Assembly (NCBI GenBank): GCA_946811695.1
Contig: OX328125.1
Coordinates: 97,255,710 to 97,319,709 of the forward strand
DNA from: Gonocerus acuteangulatus
Lineage: Eukaryota; Arthropoda; Insecta; Hemiptera; Coreidae
DNA: 64,000 nucleotides
Direction: 5' to 3'
Part shown: piece by piece, positions 24,014 through 37,434 of the stretch
Layout: every line of letters begins with the position of its first letter
How positions within the stretch are numbered: position 1 is the stretch's first letter
The notes under the pieces: generated by a model
Told to the model about the DNA's origin: nothing
Databases searched by the model: none
What the model saw: the letters and a program-made list of their open reading frames with translations, nothing else
Position numbers and translations under genes: made by a program

Positions 24014-24758
24014 CTGGAAATAGAAATAACTTTTATGAGAGAAACAATTATTAAATTCATTTCACAAGGCATTAACAATGTGACAAAACATTAATATTGT
24101 GATCGACACATAATGAGCAGGAAAGCTATTTCTAAATTTGGCGTAGGTGAAATGTTGTAACACGTTGATTTCCAGGTCTGGCACGTAGTTCGAGTAAGGA
24201 TGTCTCACACTGTCACTGGGCCCGACAATGCATCAGAGTTTAATTATCTCTTACCTTTCACTTCCCTCACGTCGGTAACCGAGAAACCCCTTACAAACTT
24301 TAACTAGCAATCAGTTAGGCTTGCTTCAATTCAACTTTCTTCAATTTTTTTTTTTTTCTTTTGGTAAGTTCTTTTAATTACTAATTTTCATTTCGAAGTG
24401 CAGCAAAACGGGACACCCTTAGAAATTTTGGTGGCAAAGTGGTAAGGGAAGGGATCTTTACCATTACCTCAATTTGATACCCTGTCTACAGTCTAGGATT
24501 CCTGTATTATTATTATGTATATACAATTAATTATTTTTAATTAGAAGGGGGGGGGGTGAAAAGCCCAGTGACTTTACAGAAAAAACTGTTGCTAAATAAT
24601 CATGCTGCTAAATAATCATGCTACTATTTGCCAAATGTGGCCTTATTAATTTTAGATATTTGATTTCGAGTGAGTCTTTCTATTAGATTTCATATAAATT
24701 AATGCCTAAGAAATACTAAAAGGTAAACAATTTTATGTTTATCTTGAATAAAAATATA

Positions 24759-25313
24759 GGTACTTACGTATTAGCGTCAAAGCAGGTTAAAGAGGCGGGT
24801 CTCGTTCAGAGATCTGGATCATGGATAACGCATTTCTATTGGTCAATCACTATCAGAGATATCATCTATTGTGTTTATAGTAGCCATCTTGTGCCCTTTG
24901 TCTTTTTAACGCAATTCATTTGTGCTTTATTTACCCACGCAATTGTTATTGTTTTTTTAGTTACGCGATTTCAGTTTTTGTGCGAGTAAGCGACAACAGA
25001 ATAGCTAGGATGCGAAGTCGTTTATCAGTCCATTATCCAGCGAAAAACCATCCTTGATCTATATTATCAACGAGTTGGATTGACTAGAGTTTTGATATAA
25101 CCTTGAGCGAGCGTAGCGAGCGGAAACGCATAGCAATTATGCTATTAAAATAAGTGCTACGCGTTTTCGCTAGCTAAAGGTTATATCATAACTCTAGTTA
25201 ACCAAAATCGTTGATAATCCCGTCGCCAAATCGGCAAAAACTGATTTGACTCCTTGATCCAGCTCTCTGAGACCAGACTCTTTAACCTGCTTTGACGCTA
25301 ATACGTAAGTACC
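24759..25313. mobile_element. hAT-type MITE with internal foldback
   Basis: Inverted ends starting GGTACTTACGTATTAGCGTC (24759) and finishing GACGCTAATACGTAAGTACC (25313). Exact 8-bp target duplication AAAATATA (24751-24758 and 25314-25321). An inner inverted pair around 25068-25215 contains TTGAGCGAGCGTAGCGAG, also found in the long-TIR MITEs at 15960 and 55800. Non-coding. Confidence 0.85.
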
Positions 25314-26214
25314 AAAATATATAATAAATTTTGAACAAAAGAAGATAATGTAGAATTATAAAAAGATTTTTGGAAACTTTCTAAGGAAAAAGTTCAGTGC
25401 TCATAAATTTCCCTCCAAAAAATGTTACCTCTATGGGAAGGTAATATAACAGTTGAACTTCAATGCACTGAGCAATAGATAACTCCACCAGTAAGGTAAT
25501 CAGTCTGTCCATCCATTGGTATTGGTTGGCTATCATTTCATATTATCTTTTTACATCCATTTATAACATTTTTGTGAATATGAATTATGTCAGTAAGGAT
25601 TTAATCCACCATGCTATTTTAAAACCAAAATTTGGCTTGATAAATCATTCAAAATTTTAAGAATATTTTAAATGTTTTCAATCTGGAGAATAAAATATCT
25701 AGTTAACTCAACCGATATTGTTTATCATATTATCTTAAATGACGCATAGGATCTATCTTTTAGATTGAAAATATAGATAAAAATTAAGGACTATTTTAAA
25801 CAGTTGTAATTTCTACAAAACAAAATTCCTCATTTTTAATATGTGTGGAAATGTTGGCAAACATTTTCATTAGAGGACAGAAATGATAAGGAGATCATTT
25901 CCTGTAAGGATCGGGGATTGTTAGAAATGATAAGGATGTCTTGTATTGAGTAGAAAGCTTTCTTCCTAAATAAATGCATCTGATTAACACATAAGTTCTA
26001 AAAGGAAGAGCCAATTATCCATAGTTAGGAGAAAGCAAGCTTAATAAATAGGACGGGCTTAGGAAATTCTACACTATATACGAAAACACCTAAGGTAGAA
26101 GTGAAAGAGATTAATCTCTGAACAATTGATAATTAACGGCTACGGAAAATGATTAAGTAATTTCATTAATTAATTATTCTATCCCACAATAATAACACTG
26201 ATACCAGTGTGCTT

Positions 26215-26935
26215 ACAAGCCTTAGGGCATATGTAAGTGCCTTCCCTACCAGTGTGAAATATAAATATGCCCTAGGGTATATGTAGTTGCCCTCCACCAG
26301 AGCAATACAAGCCCTAGGGCATATGTAAATACCTTCCCAGCCAGGGTGAAATATGCCCTAGGGTATATGTAGTTGCCCTCCACCAGAGCAATAAAAGCCC
26401 TAGGGTATATGAAGTTGCCCTCCACCAGAGCAATACAAGCCCTAGGTCATATGTAAATGCCTTCCCTTCCAGTGTGAGATATCTCCCAGGGCAAATGTAG
26501 TTGCCCTCCACCAGTGCAATGCAAGCCCTAGGGCATATGTAAGTGCCTTCCCTACAAGTGTGAAATATACCCTAGGGTATATGTAAGTGCTCTCCACTTG
26601 TGTGTAACATGCCACTGGGCATGTATTATTCATGTTATTGGTCTCCTTACCAGTGCGATAAATGTCCTAGTATATGTAAGTTCCCTCCACCAGTGCAATA
26701 CAAACCCTAGAGCATATCTAATATGTAATGCCTCCAAACCAGTGTGATATGCCGCAGAGCATTTGTAACTGGTCTCTCTACCAATGTGATACATGCCACA
26801 AAGGAAATATAAGTGCCTCCCAACAAGTGTGATAGCTGCCAAAGGCCACGTATAATTGGACTCCTACCAGTGTGATAAATGTTCTGGAGCATATATAAGT
26901 GGCCTCCCTATCAGTGCAATAGATGCCACCAGGGT
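26215..26935. repeat. Minisatellite, 42-48 bp unit
   Basis: About 16 imperfect units such as GCCCTAGGGCATATGTAAGT plus GCCTTCCCTACCAGTGTGA. Starts of successive units lie 42, 44, 42 and 48 bp apart in the part measured. Alternating GGGCATATG and GGGTATATG forms suggest a dimeric higher-order unit. It sits in the elongase intron. Confidence 0.9.
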
Positions 26936-28450
26936 TTGACACTTATGTGTGACAAGGGTTTTACTGAATAACACTAAGATGGTGCAGCTTCTGTAAATCA
27001 GACCTAATAGATACTAGGGAAAAATAATATTAAGGTGGAGAATTTGGATTGGAAATTTTGATTAAACTTTGACAAGGAAATTGCAAAAGAAATGTCCCTG
27101 AAATTGCACAGTACTTGCGAGTTTTCAACTCTTACTTGAGTTAAGGATATCATAGAAGGACACTAGAAGGCATAGATCCTTTGAGGAGGATGTTTTGAGA
27201 CACAAACGTCCTCAGTATGGGTTTCAAAAAAGTATCTTACGTATCAGTGATATTAATGCATGAATAAAAAGAAAATTAATTAAAATGGATATGAAAATAT
27301 TGGCCTAGTAATGAGTTTGAGAGAAATCTGCAATAATTATCTGAAAAAGGAGAAAATTTATAATAACTGGTTGAATTGGATATGTAAAATACTTAAAAAT
27401 AAAACTTCTATGCAAAACTAGATGATAGAATAATAAATTTGCCTAAAAAATAATAAAAGCCTAATAATCCTTCTAACGATTAAATAATCAAATATTTAAA
27501 GAATATTTTCAAAATGATTATTTTTAATCATACTTGATATTTAATTGGTTGATAAATTAAAAATAATTATAGTTATTTTTGTTACCATTTTATTACTTCT
27601 AAAATATTCAATATTTAATTTCCAGTAAAATAAACAAGCTCAAGATTTGTGTTTAAGGAAAATAATATAAAATACAAATTCTATTTATTTCATGGCAGAA
27701 TTAATAATTTTTAACTGGTGATAAGATAATACTGGAGTGTTGTACATCACGAAAAGTTAAAATATTTCACTCCTGAATGAATCAGTTCTAAGTCATGCCT
27801 AAATTTGGCTTTTCCTGTTGCACATACACAGTTCCAGAAATATTGAGCCTTTAAAAATAGCACAAAAGCAACAACTATTTGCTGAAATCAATAAAATAAA
27901 ATAAAACATCCTATGAGCATGCACAAGGTGGGTATTGTTAAGACATCCATCAAAATTAAGCGATGCTCAAATACAAACAGAACTCTGACTCATCTTAGTA
28001 TACAATTCATGGGCAAGCAGGTTGGCTTTGGGCACGCCTTTAATTAGTTGCCATGGTAATAAATAAACAATGTGCCATTTTTATCAATTGGTTTACTCTT
28101 GTACCTTGATTGAATTCATTAAACAGAGTACAAACACTTAATGTTCAGGAAATGAAAATTAAATAGGACTAGTCGTAAATAATTTTATTGAATTAATGAA
28201 ACACTAATTATATTCTGTACAGGGTAATTACAAAACATAAATATATGTGGGAAGAAACTGTTCAGGGTACAATTTCGCAAGCTAATTAAATCTTATTTGA
28301 TATTAACAAATTGACAGTCCTCATTATAGAGCTGACTAAGCAATTTATTCGGATAATAACAATAAACAAGCATTCAGGATTATAAATTTAGATAAAAAGT
28401 AACAAGTATTCAAAATAAAAAGTATAAATGTTTACCATGATAACACCTAC

Positions 28451-28773
28451 CTTGGGATACAAATCGAATGATATATTCCATAAGTCTTCAAAACATGAAA
28501 AAGCTCAGGAGCAGTCCTAAATGCACCCATTAAACTAAAGGAAGCAAGCAATGTATTCCACACACACAATACTCCCTTTAAATTGAATCTAGGCCTACTG
28601 TGCATATAATACTGACCACCAAATATAAGTATCATGTAAAGACCACAGGCGTAAAAACTGACAGTCCAATTCTTAGTCATCCAAACTCTTGTGTCATAAT
28701 GTTTGAATTCTTCTTCAAAGTTGAACATGTACGAATAATTCCTTAGTGAAAAATCATATAAGGCTCCTCTCAT
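28451..28773 (-). CDS. Baldspot/ELOVL6-like: ELOVL6-like elongase, proximal alternative first coding exon (1B)
   Basis: Encodes 107 residues plus two bases of the next codon, from an ATG with A at -3 (TTAAGATGAG). It covers the elongase N-terminus: a charged start with YSYMFNFEEEF, a first membrane span (FYACGLYMILIFGG), RPRFNLKG, a second span (VLCVWNTLLASFSLMGA), FRTAPELFHVL and YGIYHSICIP. The donor AG|GTAGGT leaves phase 2, which joins in frame with the shared exon 4.4 kb away to give about 292 residues. It is about two-thirds identical to exon 1A (hand count 68 of 102 aligned residues), mostly conserved in the membrane and RTAPEL blocks. Confidence 0.93.
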
Positions 28774-29110
28774 CTTAAATTTTTAAACAAATGAAACTAA
28801 CACGGAACGTAACAGATGAGCACAAATTTATTTTCTTGGGGAAATTTGATCGGAAAAGACTTGAAAGTGGTAAGCCGGTCACCGTGAGGTGTTTACCCAG
28901 ATTATTTTGACGTTCGTCCCAAGCGGATTTGCCAGTATATTAGAAAGTTTGTAGGGCGGGAGCCGGCGGCTGGCTTCTCCGCGGCCGAGACTATGAAAGG
29001 AGGCGAACTGAAACTGTAAGGAAAACGAAGAGGGACTGGAACTCAATAGCGGGCTGGGCTGGCAAGACTACCCCACCACATCCAAGCCAAGCCCGGCATA
29101 ATCGATTCTT
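28774..29110 (-). promoter_or_regulatory. Probable promoter and 5' UTR of elongase exon 1B
   Basis: The segment 28920-29105 is distinctly G+C-rich (CGCGGCCGAG, GGGCGGGAGCCGGCGG on the plus strand) in an otherwise AT-rich window. It sits just upstream of exon 1B. On the minus strand a TCAGTTC close to the arthropod initiator consensus lies at about 29007-29013. The transcription start is inferred. Confidence 0.45.
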
Positions 29111-29317
29111 CCAAAGAGGTACTCTCTCACAAAGAACAATACAAAATTCCTGTGGGCATTTAAAAACCTCCTTAACGTTTTCTTCTCAGACACGATTCAC
29201 ATAAATTATAATATTCTACAAAAAATATAATCCATTTTTCTACCTTAATCCCAGCTTTTGGATTTATCTACAAGTAAACAATTAGGGGTGTCAATATTTA
29301 ATGAATAACAAAACATC

Positions 29318-29770
29318 GGTAATTCTGAGCGAAAACTGCCCAGACTCCGATCTTCATGAAACTTCGTATACTTATTCATTTTAACCTAATTGAGAATAAA
29401 AACGTAAAAAAAGCTGGCGGTAAAGACTAGAACAGTATTTATTAAGCACTAAAGTTGACTGTTATACAGGTGAAAAGCTGGCGTAAACGAAGTATTTGTA
29501 AACATACGCATGCGCAGGAATGTCAAATTGGGAGAGTCAGAATTGACCCAACTCGGATTTTCCTAAAACTTCGTATACTTATTCATTTTAATCCAATTAA
29601 GAATAAAAATGTCGCAAACGACTAATTTTTTTCCACATTTTTCATTGTTATGATACAACTCGTTTATAGCCAGCTTTTTTTACGTTTTTATTCCTAATTA
29701 GGTTAAAATGAATAAGTATACGAAGTTTCATGAAGCTCGGAGTCTGGGCAGTTTTCGCTCAGAATTACTC
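29318..29770. mobile_element. 453-bp MITE with long TIRs and 8-bp TSD
   Basis: Left arm starts GGTAATTCTGAGCGAAAACT and the right arm ends with its near-exact inverse; arms are about 105 bp. An exact AAAACATC duplication lies at 29310-29317 and 29771-29778. Non-coding; hAT-like by target-site length. Confidence 0.82.
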
Positions 29771-30519
29771 AAAACATCTGTCATTAACACTGCCACCTTC
29801 CAACATTTTTTATTATCAAGATTTTCAAATAGAAATAAAAGAACAATATGAATATCTAAAGCAGGTATATATATCTCAATTTATATGACGCTAGCTTAAA
29901 TTAACTGTTATCAGATAGGAGGCCACATATTGCTACCATACTGACTTACTTAAAATCAACAAAGACGTACAGTAAAATATAGAAACGCCACAAATTACTC
30001 ACAACTCTAAACATTTCAAAGTTTTTTATCTCAGGATAATAGAGCTCCGATTTATTCTAATGCAAAAGCGTCATTATTGTTACTAATCATTATTAACATT
30101 AAAATGATAATTTTTATATACTTATTTATTTATTTTTAATAATTTTTTATCTATTTATTTTATTTTATATGCTTGGATTACTATTATTAATTTTCCATTG
30201 AATATTGTGTTGGTTATTTTATTTGTCGACTGATCCTGGGCTTATAATTAATTTATAATTTTATTTTTTTTTATTTCTTACATAAATTGTTTTAGGGCAG
30301 ATCACCATTGCTGTGGAGTTCTTCAAGTTAATAAAATAAAAAAAATATGACGCAAAAGTAAACTATCCTGAAATTCAAATTATTCATTTTTTTTTTTTTA
30401 TTTGATTTGAAGAGCCCGCAGCATGGAATCAAAGTTAAAGTTCAGTAAATTTAGGATCTATACAATTTGATTGTACAAATGGAAAATGTTTACATGAATA
30501 ATGAATATACACTGAAACC
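29771..30519. other. No feature seen (elongase distal intron)
   Basis: AT-rich non-coding sequence. Confidence 0.4.
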
Positions 30520-30690
30520 CTTGAGACCTATAGTCATTGTTTCGATTCCCATCAGGTGTGGTGGTATTTCCCTTCAGATTACCATATTTTCGTAACCCTA
30601 TTATGGCATGAAAATCATGGTAAACTCAATATAATCGAGCATAACAATCAGTGTTATTTATTAATGGACGTTTATATAAATAAATACTAT
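30520..30690 (+). mobile_element. SINE family C, decayed copy
   Basis: B-box-like TTTCGATTCCCATCAGG followed by GTGGTGGTATTTCCC, and the 3' tail AATGGACGTTTATATAAATAA shared (as AATGGACGTTAAAATTTAAA) with 42228-42420. Confidence 0.55.
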
Positions 30691-31504
30691 AAATCTAGAC
30701 AAAAAACATAAAGAGCAAATGTAAAATTCAATTCAAAAACAAGGTGAAAGTAATTTATTACTTCCTAGTGGACTTGACACCACAAATAAAAACGAAACAT
30801 CTGAAGCCGCTTAATTACTCTGCAGAAAGACAGGATTATTTGCAACAGTAGTGCTCTCGAAGTGAAGTCAACTTAAACGGAATACACCAACAACATTATA
30901 AAATATATATATAATCTCAATTTTTTCTTTAACCACTACGCCAAATAATTTTTCCGTGATATTCTGGTAATAATGTTAATCTTATTTACATCCTCTTCCT
31001 CTTCTGAGCTAAAATGACATCAGCTATCGAGTACTTATGATAAGGCAATCTTCATTGATAAATGTAGAAGGGTTTTTATTAATGGAATGGTTTGCTCATT
31101 CAAACACATTAATTACTTGGAATTGATAAGAGATCAATTTTGCCCGTGATTTTCTCAATTCAAGCAGAATGTCTCAAAGAATATAATATAATTACGTACT
31201 GTCTGATTTAAGAGATGTTTGTTGGCTCAATAATATTATTTTAAAAAAATAACGACTAATTAATAATTTGATTTTTAAATGTGAGTGTTAGCTTAGAAGA
31301 AAACAAAAATAATGTCAATATAATGAAGTAAATCTTAATATAATAGTATTGTGGCCCTTTTAGTCAATAACGTAATTTCACAATTGTTAACACTATTACA
31401 AATCTACTCTGTCTGTTTAAAAATGACTACGTTACGGAGGCCATCCTCTAGCATCACCCCCAGTAACCTAGTCACTAAACCTTTCATTAGGTTCCACAAG
31501 GCGT

Positions 31505-31770
31505 CCTTAGCGGCTCAGAGTGCGCGCCTTTGCGTCAGGTCAGGGCACGCAGGTAGACAATTGTAAAGTCTTAATGGTGTTATTATCGGTATCTTCTTCA
31601 TGACAGAAGCAGATATTGGAATCTGGAGATAAGCACGCTGAAAATCAAGCCGTGAGAAGATCTTGTAAAGTTTTGGTTGATATTGGGCACGGCAGAGTCT
31701 GGTCATTGAAGCGCCTGTAATCTCCGCAGACTCCTACAGTCGTCTAGACTTTTTCGATATAATGGAACAC
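31505..31770 (-). pseudogene. Gypsy-type LTR retrotransposon RT fragment
   Basis: Minus-strand translation gives CGDYRRFNDQTLP in one frame and FSRLDFQRAYLQIPI in another, followed by a TPLRLYN stretch. These are consecutive blocks at the beginning of Ty3/Gypsy reverse transcriptase; the D of RLDF is a catalytic position. They are broken by a frameshift and stops, and the YxDD block was not found. No long terminal repeats were recognised nearby. Confidence 0.75.
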
Positions 31771-32170
31771 TGAGTCAAGTTCAACCTTTGGCGTTTCAAA
31801 TTCAAACGTTTCTATTTCAGATTCACCCTTTTCTCATTGACCTTACCACGCTATCCCCTAACAGAGCTAGTTGTTGGGCCAAGTACAGACTACACTATCC
31901 TCAATCTATCTCCTCAATAGATCAAGGTATTCTTCATAGGACTGACCATACTATCACCCATGCATCTCAATAGCCAATCTCAGTATTGGACATAAGATAG
32001 ACCTCAACAAACCTCATATTTCTCTCAAAATAGTACGGAGAGTAGTAGTAGTGTTCAGAACGTTTACTAAGTTCATCCTCATTATTAATTAATTAATTAA
32101 ATGGACCTTTAAATACAATTTATGAGTACATCTTACCTTAGCAAATAGATAGCAAAGCTGACCGCGTCCA

Positions 32171-32185
<15 letters not shown>
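31771..32185. other. No feature seen
   Basis: Mixed AT-rich sequence; a short TTAATTAATTAA run near 32087. Confidence 0.35.
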
Positions 32186-32242
<57 letters not shown>

Positions 32243-32276
32243 TCCACGATTTCTGACCTTTATTTATGTATATTTA

Positions 32277-32358
<82 letters not shown>
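32186..32358. repeat. (TC)n and two (TA)n tracts
   Basis: TC dinucleotides pass into (TA)n (32186-32240), then a second (TA)n at 32288-32358. Confidence 0.9.
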
Positions 32359-32361
<3 letters not shown>

Positions 32362-32369
32362 CGCGTGTC

Positions 32370-32757
32370 TGTTTGTCCATCTGTTTTTCTGTTTGTTCCT
32401 TATAAAAATCCGTTCGACCTGTTTTAACCAAACTTGGCACACAGGTAGTTCGTGATACGGGGAGTGTCATAGACTAGGCCAAAAACGTCTACCATCTGCC
32501 TGTCTGTATGTTTGTTCCTTATAAAAATCCCCACAGATCGACTGATTTTGATCAAACCTGGCACACATTAAAACACCGGGGCTTGTTATAGGCTAGGTCA
32601 AAATCGTTTGAACGTCACGGGTTCGAAACTATGACCCCAAATAGTTACAGATTTGCGTTATTAGATTTTAATATTACTTATTTAGCTTCATATTTATTTT
32701 TGCTTTTCTAGATGCAGAAAGTAGGTGTAGCATGGCACGCCGGGTAACAGCTGGTAT
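32370..32757 (-). repeat. ACCCGGCGTGCC / 124-bp repeat, reverse copy
   Basis: Minus-strand copy with the head at 32750 (CTGTTACCCGGCGTGCCATG) and about two tandem units ending in GACAAACAGACACGCG. Same order as 1838-2395. Confidence 0.72.
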
Positions 32758-33186
32758 TGAATAAATTAATGCTTATAAATGAGGTATTCCGTAGGGTATC
32801 ATCAAATTAAAACTCATGTGCATCATGGAAGAATTCAACAACAAACCGCAAAATTACAAATGACTACATTTTTTTTCCATCAAATGGAATTCAATTCGTG
32901 TGTAATGAAAATTGTCGGCTCAACAGTGGGTTGATTTCCCAGCCGGCGCGCCGCAAGGTGAACCAGAGAAAAAACATCAGGCCTTCGTCCAGCTACTAAA
33001 TTCCAAAACCACTTTTTATACTCCTTATTACCTCCTACATAATCCTGTTTATCGATTATTTCGATCGCACCATATTCAAAGATATTCCATACTAAAGACA
33101 TTCATGATTCTCTCTGTGGTATTCTTGGAGATGACCATGAATTAAACCAAAGAGCGTTGCCATTCTTGAGATCTGCAATTCTTATA
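32758..33186. other. No gene seen
   Basis: An open frame around 32912-33145 has no recognisable domain. Confidence 0.35.
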
Positions 33187-33192
33187 AATATA

Positions 33193-33255
<63 letters not shown>

Positions 33256-33470
33256 GGCCCAGAGGGGCAGATACTGTAGAGGTATCTAATTCTTGACCAT
33301 ACGGCACACTATGGAGATAGTGTGGCCAGTACCATGCTCCGGCCGCCTGTTTTGCCTCTTTTCGAGTAGCCATTAATAAGTAAATTAAAGCCTGGGTGAG
33401 TCTACAGACGGTCTGGGAACCCCGAATCGAACCCTCGAATGACGACAGTCGAAGATAAAAATTGTTAGTG
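33187..33470 (-). mobile_element. SINE family B (tRNA-Ile-like), partial, with (TA)n
   Basis: A (TA)n tract (33187-33254) abuts the minus-strand body. GTGTGCCGTATGG, TTAATTTACTTATTAATGG, CTCACCCAGGCTTTAA and TTCGAGGGTTCGATTCGGGG match the plus-strand copy at 41246-41460. The tRNA-like head is missing. Confidence 0.55.
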
Positions 33471-34540
33471 CGTTTTATAGTTCATAAATGGTTTTATTGA
33501 TTTGCTAAATGGTTTTTAAAACACAAAATTATAAATTTAAAAAAAGTATTTTCCTATTATAATCCAGAATGTTTATAAAATAAATGAAATTATATCCTTG
33601 TCTTCGTTTTGAAGAAAATAATTTTAGCGCGTTATCTCCATCCCTCAAATTTCTGTAAACTCCATAGAACTTCGTAATATGTAAATACATATATATGAAG
33701 GAAAAATATTAATAAAAAAAATACCCAAAACTTTAGCAACAGAGACTTTTTCTTAAAACTTCCTAAAATATTAAATATCTTGAATACGGGTAACTTTTGG
33801 ATGAGGCAATATGGACTTGTTAAAATTGTTTGTTTTGTCCAAAATATCGCCTTGCGAAGGATGTGGGTTGACTATCCATTTTATCAGAGATATTTTTTGT
33901 GATCTAGTAGTAGGATTGATGAAGATTTGAAGAAGTATTTCAACAATTGATTTACGAGAGCAATCCAAATATTTATATATTATCGGAAATTGCATTTCTC
34001 TCTGGTCCTGTGGACTCCGTATCAATAATTTACAAGTTACCAGGGCTTTGTTTCTTGCGAAATTGCTCAAGAAAAACATACACGTCCAGTTCAAATCTCA
34101 AGGCCAGGACTGTGCAGTTAATCTATTGGTTTTATCATTCTACTTCGATGGACTGTACAGTTCAACTCTGGCCTCAAGGATGTCCTTTACACGGCGAGGA
34201 ATATCTCAATATTTGGGCTGCGCTGTCCAAACCTTGAGATATTCCTCACCGTGCATGTGCACACGTATATCAATTACTTATAATTGTCTATTCTGAGCTA
34301 TTCAAATCACACCTCAGGTAGTTAATGGAAACGCTGAGTCCGACATATTGTAAGTTGCCTAAAAAGTTGGGCTATTAGCAACCTTCTCTAAAATTTCATA
34401 TTCAAATCTCGAGACGGAGTTTTAGAGGTCAATGATAACACAAAATTTATGAGCATGAATGTTGTTTACATGTTTTCTAATTTTTTTTTCTAGAAAACTA
34501 TGGACCATCACCGAACAATTTTTTTTTCAATACAATTACA
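33471..34540. other. No gene seen; one hairpin
   Basis: AT-rich. A hairpin at 34190-34253 pairs GGCGAGGAATATCTCAA with TTGAGATATTCCTC. 33620-33660 resembles a decayed GCGC-ending repeat tail. Confidence 0.4.
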
Positions 34541-34639
34541 TGAAGATTAGATGGTTAACCGACGAGGTGGTAAGCAATCAGGGATTAGTTGGGATCCGGC
34601 TAAGAAAAAACCCAATACGATTTTTGTGAAAAATCTGTA

Positions 34640-34685
34640 TTAAGTACGTTTCGGCTACCCATTCGTAGCCTTCGTCAGAAATGAA
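34640..34685 (-). ncRNA. Hammerhead ribozyme motif
   Basis: Minus strand CTGACGA (34672-34678), stem II GGCTAC / GTAGCC, GAAAC (34648-34652) then GTA. Core residues are complete; the triplet GTA is permitted. Confidence 0.62.
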
Positions 34686-34774
34686 GGTGCCGGGAGGCAG
34701 AGATAGAACAAAGTTAACACTTATGTAACCATAGTGAAAATATACCATATATCTGTCTCTACCTCCCTGCACTT

Positions 34775-34820
34775 TCATTGCTGACGAAGGCTACCAAAGA
34801 GTAGCCGAAACGTCCTTAAT
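34775..34820 (+). ncRNA. Hammerhead ribozyme motif
   Basis: CTGACGA (34781-34787), perfect GGCTAC / GTAGCC stem II, GAAAC (34807-34811) and GTC. It is the plus-strand partner of the motif at 34640-34685. Confidence 0.65.
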
Positions 34821-34965
34821 ACAGATTTTTTACAAATATCGTATTGATGTTTTTTTAGCCGAATCCAACTAATCCCTGATTGCTTAATTCAATTACAGTA
34901 CTCGTGCAATAGTATGATTCCAGATATCGTCCTTATGTGTAAATTCTAAGCCTAAGGCTTTTCTT

Positions 34966-35030
34966 TAGAAAAATGTCCGAGTTGCAGGAGCTCGCGCTTT
35001 CATATCTCTAGTGCCATTAGTAAAGAAATA
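34966..35030 (+). mobile_element. Decayed 5' end of Helentron-like family A
   Basis: GTCCGAGTTGCAGGAGCTCG followed by CATATCTCTAGTGCCATTAG, as at 2928. Confidence 0.4.
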
Positions 35031-35436
35031 GAAGGAGTTATTCAGTGTTGGGCAAAACTAACGTTAGTAAACTAAACTAACGTTAGTTTTCCCTAACTAA
35101 AACTAAATTAATGTTATATTTTTAGTTTTAGTTTTAGTTTAGTTTTAGATTTGTATAATTATTAATCATATGGACTCCGTTTTTAGAAAGGTAATTAGTT
35201 TAGTTTAGTAAAAGAGACCTAAATTTGTGATTTTAGTTTAGTTTTAGTTTTTAGTTAACTAATTTAGTTTATCAAAGAACATTTCCAAATTACGAGAAAA
35301 AGCCACAATTTCTTATTCTTAAGCAAGTTCTATTAGTTTTAATAATTTACTTAATTATCGAAATAACATATGATTTATATTAATTCATGTTATTTTAGTA
35401 AAACTAAACTAAACTAAATTTTTAGTTTAGTTTTAG

Positions 35437-36802
<1,366 letters not shown>

Positions 36803-37434
36803 AGTCAATTCCCAAAGATTTAGTTTTAGTTTTAGTTTAGTTAAAATCCATTAATTAGTAAAATTTTAGTTTTAGTTTTTTTTTTAGGTTGCAATTTTTA
36901 GTTTAGTTTTAGTTTATTCCAAAAAGTGAATTTAGTTTTAATTTTAGTTTTAGTTTTTAGTTTTACCCAACATTGGAGTTATTGATAGGTTTTAATCTTT
37001 CGTGAAAAATATAAAACAAAATCTGGAAGAGGCGCAACTGACGAAGAGGTTTCCTGAAGAGGAAACTGCCAGTAGCCGGGAACGTTCGTTTTAGGAGAAC
37101 TCTAATACCAATACGTTTCTCATTTTCTTACTTTGTTTTAATGAAATTCCGATTTTACCGTTAAATATAATTTATAAATAAAAAGTGAGTTAAATAGAAT
37201 CAAAATCCCGTTAAAAGACTACTAACACATTCGGCTTATATCTCCGACTGACATCGGCCCATCGAAAATTACTTTAGGACCTTTTTTGGAGACAATTTAG
37301 TGAGCTTTGGAATGGATTCCTTCCACTTAACACGATTTCTAACCGTTTTCAAGATATTTTAGAAAATATAACACGATCCGAACTTTTCATGAGTTCTAGA
37401 TATCAGGTCGAAAATGTTTTTATTCGCTTCCCTC

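Larger units (their letters stand above)
24014..28450 (-). other. Elongase intron (proximal form)
   Basis: Runs from the donor at 28450-28449 (AG|GTAGGT) to the acceptor ending at 24014. It holds a hAT-type MITE and a minisatellite; the rest (24081-24758, 25322-26214, 26936-28446) is AT-rich with no gene seen. Confidence 0.8.
34573..34890. repeat. Inverted pair of Penelope-type tails
   Basis: Arms 34573-34710 and 34760-34890 are inverted copies (CAATCAGGGATTAGTTGG at both outer ends), each bearing a hammerhead motif, separated by about 50 bp. Head-to-head Penelope ends are known products of their complex insertion. Confidence 0.7.

Noticed and set aside
32912..33145. Gypsy RT/RNase H fragment
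   Set aside because: Only a weak resemblance around HQAFVQLL; no supporting blocks.
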